DNA of 36,920 nucleotides from Rhizobium sp. CF122 (GTDB taxonomy: Bacteria > Pseudomonadota > Alphaproteobacteria > Rhizobiales > Rhizobiaceae), in contig NZ_AKKA01000012.1 in NCBI RefSeq assembly GCF_000282035.1, forward strand, positions 1 through 36,920. The letters are read 5' to 3'. Both the position numbers and the translations under genes were made by a program. The notes beneath the pieces were generated by a model. It searched no databases. It was not told the DNA's origin and worked only from the letters and a program-made list of their open reading frames with translations. This document shows, one piece after another, positions 34,143-36,920 of this stretch (position 1 is the first letter of the stretch; each line of letters begins with the position of its first letter).

Positions 34143-34270
34143 CCTCTTCTCCCCGGCGGGGAGAAATGCCTCGCTTGCAAAGCGATGAGGGGGGAGTGCG
34201 GCAAGTTCAGAGCCAGCCATCCCCCTCATCCGGCCCTCCGGGCCACCTTCTCCCCGCCGTGGAGAAGGGG
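34143..34270. repeat. RIME-like palindromic intergenic element
   Basis: This stretch contains several palindromes in a row: TTCTCCCCGGCGGGGAGAA (34147-34165), an imperfect CTCGC..GATGAG arm pair around 34171-34190, GGCCCTCCGGGCC (34232-34244) and CCTTCTCC/GGAGAAGG (34246-34268). The layout matches the RIME-type intergenic mosaic elements of rhizobia. It lies inside an operon, between binding-protein and ATPase genes, where such elements can separate highly and weakly expressed genes by protecting the upstream mRNA. Confidence 0.75.
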
Positions 34271-34286
34271 GCAAAGGCCGATGCCC

Positions 34287-35315
34287 TTACTCCTCGATAC
34301 CCTTCGTGCCGCGCCGCTTCAGGTACTTATCCCAATAGAAGTCGTCGGCATTTTCGGCAGTGACGATCGAAAGACCATTATCGACCACCGGGATGCTCAT
34401 CGGGTTGAAGCCCGAGCGCTTGGCGTCGTTCATCGGGTCGATCAGTTCCGGATGCTTGGAAAGCCACAACAGCATGAAGCCCATGTAACCCTGCATGCCC
34501 TGGTTCGGGTTGATCGAGCCGAAGACTTCGCCAGCCTTGATCATGTCGAGAATGTTGGCGTTGACGTCGGCGCACATGACAAGAACCTTGCCGCCGTTTT
34601 CCTTGGACGCCTGTGAGGCGCCGATCGCGGAGTTCGCTTCCGGCATGAAGACCGCGCCGAGATTCGGATTGGCCTGGATGATGCTTGAAAGCCCCTGATA
34701 GGCCTTGGTCGGGTCCTGGTTGGAAGCAGCACGACCGACCAGCTTCATGTCCGGCCACTTTTCTTTCATACGGCCGATGAAGGCCGCGATGCGCTTGTCG
34801 TGATTGTCCTGGCCCGGATTTTCCAGAACTGCATATTCGCCCTTGCCACCCAGCTTCTCGGCGATTGCGTCGGCGGCATAGATGCCTTCGCGGGTGTTGT
34901 CCGAGGTGATAAACGAGACGCGCTTGGAAAGCGGCGAGTCGGCGGCAAACGTGACGACGGCAGTGCCCTGCTCGATGGCGCGGTTGATCGGCTCGATGAA
35001 CGGATCGGAGTTCATCGGATGGACGAGGATGCCAGCCGGATTCTGGGCCAGAGCCTGGTCGAAGGTGGCGATCTGCTTGTTGACGTCATATTCCGGCGTG
35101 CCGGTATATTCGGTTTCGCAGCCGAGCTGCTGGCCTGCCTGCTTGAACATTTCATAGACCGGGAACCAGTATTCCACGCCCGAGACCATGACGTTCATGA
35201 CGTATTTTTCACCAGGCTTGCAGCGGAACGGATTGTCCGTTTCCGCGGATGCTGTGCCGGTAAAAAGCGTTGCTGCAAGGACCACCATGGCGGTCGAGCT
35301 GATAAATTTGCGCAA
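34287..35315 (-). CDS. Sugar ABC transporter periplasmic substrate-binding protein, RbsB/LsrB type, TTG start
   Basis: A 342-residue exported binding protein. Starting at TTG 35315 the N-terminus reads MRKFISSTAMVVLAATLF with TGTASA before ETDNPF, a clear signal peptide. An excellent GAGGAGG ribosome-binding site lies just upstream of this TTG. The ATG at 35363 would add a non-signal leader and lacks such a site. Type 1 periplasmic-binding motifs include QNPAGILVHPMNSDPFIEPI, TAVVTFAADSPLSKRVSFI and LGAVFMPEANSAIGASQA. It heads the nine-gene operon. Its ligand is inferred to be the polyol or sugar that the downstream kinase acts on. Confidence 0.9.
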   Translation of the reverse strand: MRKFISSTAMVVLAATLFTGTASAETDNPFRCKPGEKYVMNVMVSGVEYWFPVYEMFKQAGQQLGCETEYTGTPEYDVNKQIATFDQALAQNPAGILVHPMNSDPFIEPINRAIEQGTAVVTFAADSPLSKRVSFITSDNTREGIYAADAIAEKLGGKGEYAVLENPGQDNHDKRIAAFIGRMKEKWPDMKLVGRAASNQDPTKAYQGLSSIIQANPNLGAVFMPEANSAIGASQASKENGGKVLVMCADVNANILDMIKAGEVFGSINPNQGMQGYMGFMLLWLSKHPELIDPMNDAKRSGFNPMSIPVVDNGLSIVTAENADDFYWDKYLKRRGTKGIEE

Positions 35316-35419
35316 GATTCCTCCTCGAGGCCGAAGCCCCTCCCAAAAGCCTGAGGGCGTCACGTCGACGCCGCTGATCGCGTTGAAACCGAACTTCCTC
35401 CTCGAAGTCCGATGAGAAC

Positions 35420-35448
35420 AATAAAGGCGAAGACGAAATGTATGTCAA
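35420..35448 (-). promoter_or_regulatory. Candidate promoter of the nine-gene polyol operon
   Basis: On the minus strand a consensus -35 TTGACA (35443-35448) is followed after exactly 17 bases by TTTATT (35420-35425), a four-of-six match to the -10 box. The proposed start codon is about 105 bp downstream. Confidence 0.55.
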
Positions 35449-35461
35449 TATAATTCACTGA

Positions 35462-35477
35462 ATGAAATATATTTCAT
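35462..35477. promoter_or_regulatory. 16-bp perfect palindrome, candidate SorC-regulator operator
   Basis: ATGAAATATATTTCAT is a perfect 16-bp palindrome, 13 bp upstream of the proposed -35 box. A related imperfect sequence (TCAATATAATTCA, 35445-35457) overlaps the -35 element. Tandem AT-rich palindromes at the promoter are typical of SorC-family sites. The regulator is the gene at 30547-31554 in the same operon. Confidence 0.55.
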
Positions 35478-35568
35478 AGATAAGCGAAACGGACTGAATA
35501 CATTCCAAGCCGCAATCCCTGCACCATCCCGATATCGCAGCTCAACAGGTATGACGTAGTGTAAAGCT

Positions 35569-35633
35569 GCCACTGAGAGTATCGGCACCAGCGAGGCGCG
35601 AACGGCCGCGCTGGTGCCGATACTCTCAGTGGC
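35569..35633. repeat. 25-bp perfect inverted repeat with 15-base loop
   Basis: The arms at 35569-35593 and 35609-35633 are exact reverse complements over 25 bases. The inner part is ACTGAGAGTATCGGCACCAG. No T run follows, so it is not a typical terminator. It lies between an operon promoter and an IS3 remnant, so it may be a leftover of a mobile element or a recombination product. Confidence 0.8.
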
Positions 35634-35829
35634 GGACCGGTTCCGCGCTACCTGCTGACGCGCAGGTTGGACAGCGGCTCGCCGATCTAAGGGCTGACTG
35701 CAGGCCGCGCTCATCGGCGAGTTGAAGACGAGGGCGTTCTGGCTGGCGCAGCCCTTCATCGGGTTCTACGCGCTGACGTTCGGGCCGTTGAAGACGATGG
35801 TACGGGTGATCACTGAGGAACTTCCCGCC

Positions 35830-36047
35830 GGCAATGGAGAGCTTCTTCGCAACCCTCAAGTCCGAGCTCTTCTATCCCAATCGTTTCGAAAGCACCCAGA
35901 GCCTGAAGAACGGCATCAAGGACTATATCCACTACTACAATCATCAGCGCATCAAGCTGAAACTGAAAGGACTGAGTCCTGTGCAATACAGAACTTAGTC
36001 CCTTGTGTCATAGCCCAGCAACCGTCCAACTTTATGGGGTCAGTTCA
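35830..36047 (+). mobile_element. Right-end remnant of an IS3-family insertion sequence
   Basis: The fragment contains the last part of an OrfB transposase (35834-35998) followed by a terminal repeat at 36024-36047 (GTCCAACTTTATGGGGTCAG then TTCA). That end is typical of IS3-family members of the IS150 kind. The left end and most of the transposase are missing, so the element cannot move by itself. Confidence 0.8.
35834..35998 (+). pseudogene. C-terminal fragment of IS3-family transposase (OrfB)
   Basis: A 54-residue frame reading [18 protein letters not shown] and then [20 protein letters not shown] with end SPVQYRT. This is the end of the DDE catalytic domain of IS3-family OrfB transposases: the final glutamate of the DDE triad is in [11 protein letters not shown], with YNHQR following as usual. 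The two catalytic aspartates and the typical NCWDNA segment just upstream are missing, so the truncation point is at about 35830. Confidence 0.85.
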
Positions 36048-36371
36048 ATTTCTCCGTGCGGGCTTTTGTGTTTAGATTTGGTTGCGGGGGCCTGAGCCCA
36101 CAGAGACTTGTTTTTTCTCACCTCAATGTCAATCGAACCGGGGGTCTCCACGGTTTCATGTGCTAGGAGCAAACATTTAGGATGCCAACGCCGAAGGTGC
36201 GAATGGGTTTCTTGAACGAGCGCATAGGCCTTGGCCTTTCAGGCCGCGATCGGGTTGGTGTGACCATAAAAATTTGGGTGGCTATAGCTAAAATGCCGTC
36301 GGATTTATTCACCTGCTATTTTCGCCGAATCTGTCAAATATAGCGATCACTGCAATAGCTCCGTTTAACCG
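35999..36371. other. Intergenic stretch, IS end and leader of the GGDEF gene
   Basis: Apart from the IS terminal repeat at 36024-36047, I see no gene here. Short frames are not convincing. The AT-richer part from about 36265 to 36370 probably carries the promoter of the gene at 36372, though no clear -35/-10 pair or strong ribosome-binding site is visible. Confidence 0.5.
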
Positions 36372-36920
36372 ATGACCCTGCAATTTCGATTTCGCCCAGC
36401 CGCAATCGTCGCGCATATCAAGAGCGCAACGCTCGGCGCCCTTACCTCGGCGGCTGGGATGACCGCGGTCGTTTGCTTGTTAAGCCTGCTTGTTCCCGAA
36501 CGTCCGTTTTGGGTAGAATTAACGGCTGTGGCGTTGATATCGGCGGCTGTTACATTTCCGCTGCAATTTGCGCTTCACCGACGCAAAAAAGCGCTTCGTG
36601 ATCTCCAGAAAGAACTTCAGCACGCCCTCCACCAGGATCCCATCATAGTTACACTGTGCGCCGACGCATTTGCGACCCCCGTCGAACATGCGATAGACCG
36701 CAGGCGCGTGAGCACCGCGGAAAGCCCGGATGGCGTCATTCTCGTTGTCAGGGTCGGCAACTTCGATGAGATCGGTCGTCGCTATGGACCGCAATGGGCA
36801 GATACACTGCTTCAATCGATGGCTTGGATCGTCCATTCTTCTGTGCGCCATGGTGATCTCGTCGCCCGCGTTGCCTCCGACGAAGTCGGGATCTATCTGC
36901 CAAACGCAACAATGGAAAAT
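36372..36920 (+). CDS. Membrane protein with degenerate GGDEF domain, cut by the window end
   Basis: An open frame of 183 codons runs from ATG 36372 off the right edge. The N-terminal part has two hydrophobic segments (TLGALTSAAGMTAVVCLLSL and VELTAVALISAAVTFPLQFA), then a charged linker (HRRKKALRDLQKELQHAL). The rest aligns with the GGDEF fold of diguanylate cyclases: DPIIVTLCADAFATPVEHAI takes the place of DxLTGLxNR, VILVVRVGNFDEIGRRYGPQ that of the FKxINDxxGH strand and helix, and GDLVARVASDEVGIYLPNA that of the active-site loop. ASDEV replaces GGDEF, so cyclase activity is unlikely in this domain. An EAL domain may follow beyond the window. The start has no strong ribosome-binding site. 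Confidence 0.7.
   Translation, partial: MTLQFRFRPAAIVAHIKSATLGALTSAAGMTAVVCLLSLLVPERPFWVELTAVALISAAVTFPLQFALHRRKKALRDLQKELQHALHQDPIIVTLCADAFATPVEHAIDRRRVSTAESPDGVILVVRVGNFDEIGRRYGPQWADTLLQSMAWIVHSSVRHGDLVARVASDEVGIYLPNATMEN

Larger units (their letters stand above)
35316..35833. other. Upstream regulatory and rearranged region
   Basis: The first part (35316-35480) is the leader and promoter of the operon at 35315. The middle holds the large inverted repeat at 35569-35633. From about 35705 to 35830 a plus-strand frame (GELKTRAFWLAQPFIGFYAL, then [11 protein letters not shown]) reads as possible hydrophobic protein, but it has no convincing start, matches nothing I recognise, and runs into the transposase remnant in another frame. 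Confidence 0.4.

Noticed and set aside
34143..34270. CRISPR array
   Set aside because: The repeated pieces are inverted palindromes without regular spacing or spacers; they fit a RIME-type element.
23725..35315. A complete autoinducer-2 (lsr) uptake and processing operon
   Set aside because: The transporter, SorC regulator and aldolase fit, but the kinase resembles LyxK/EryA more than LsrK, LsrG and the second permease are missing, and GlpD-like and GMC enzymes are not part of lsr.
35569..35633. Rho-independent terminator
   Set aside because: The stem is very long, the loop is 15 bases, and no T run follows on either strand; no gene end is close on the right side.

Overview
The window reads as accessory, metabolism-rich DNA from an alphaproteobacterium of the Rhizobiaceae (Rhizobium, Agrobacterium or Sinorhizobium type). 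The evidence is high-GC coding with long antisense open frames, Frc/Xyl-type sugar ABC transporters, an Atu4866-family protein, and palindromic intergenic elements of the RIME type known from rhizobia. No RNA gene, CRISPR array or replication origin was seen.

Region 1 (about 794-14532) is an inositol-type catabolic locus. A RpiR-family regulator (794-1666) sits beside a sugar ABC transporter (binding protein, single-domain ATPase and permease, 4982 down to 1780). Next come two divergent catabolic operons. The minus one runs iolG, aldehyde dehydrogenase, HpcH/HpaI aldolase, 2-hydroxyacid dehydrogenase (9507 down to 5269). The plus one runs iolD, SDR, TIM-barrel isomerase, second Gfo/Idh dehydrogenase (9614-14532). 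A 14-bp element of form GCAA-N6-TTGC lies in front of the regulator, the transporter and the iolG/iolD divergent promoter, so one regulator probably controls all units. The usual later inositol enzymes IolB, IolC and IolJ are absent. The HpcH aldolase, aldehyde dehydrogenase and hydroxyacid dehydrogenase may form a non-phosphorylated lower branch.

Region 2 (14533-17215) is a scarred zone. It holds a frameshifted remnant of an F420-reductase-like (dinucleotide-binding) gene butted against an unrecognised opposite-strand fragment, an intact secreted family 8 glycoside hydrolase, and about 560 bases without a clear gene.

Region 3 (17216-23581) is a set of small redox and stress genes. On the plus strand are DoxX-like, SnoaL-like and quinone oxidoreductase genes. 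On the minus strand are a flavin reductase, two SDRs, an AraC regulator, an Atu4866-domain protein and a DUF1330 protein. A 43-46 bp sequence is repeated in front of the first SDR and the DUF1330 gene and is the likely AraC target.

Region 4 (23725-35477) is a nine-gene minus-strand operon. Its order is binding protein, ATPase, permease, SorC-family regulator, aldo/keto reductase, GlpD-like dehydrogenase, DhnA/LsrF-type class I aldolase, FGGY kinase, GMC oxidoreductase. It suggests uptake of a polyol or sugar, phosphorylation, oxidation to a keto-phosphate and aldol cleavage. A promoter and a perfect 16-bp palindrome precede it, and a RIME-like element sits between its first two genes.

Region 5 (35500-36920) holds a perfect 25-bp inverted repeat, an IS3-family transposase remnant with a terminal repeat, and the start of a membrane protein with a degenerate GGDEF domain that runs off the window.
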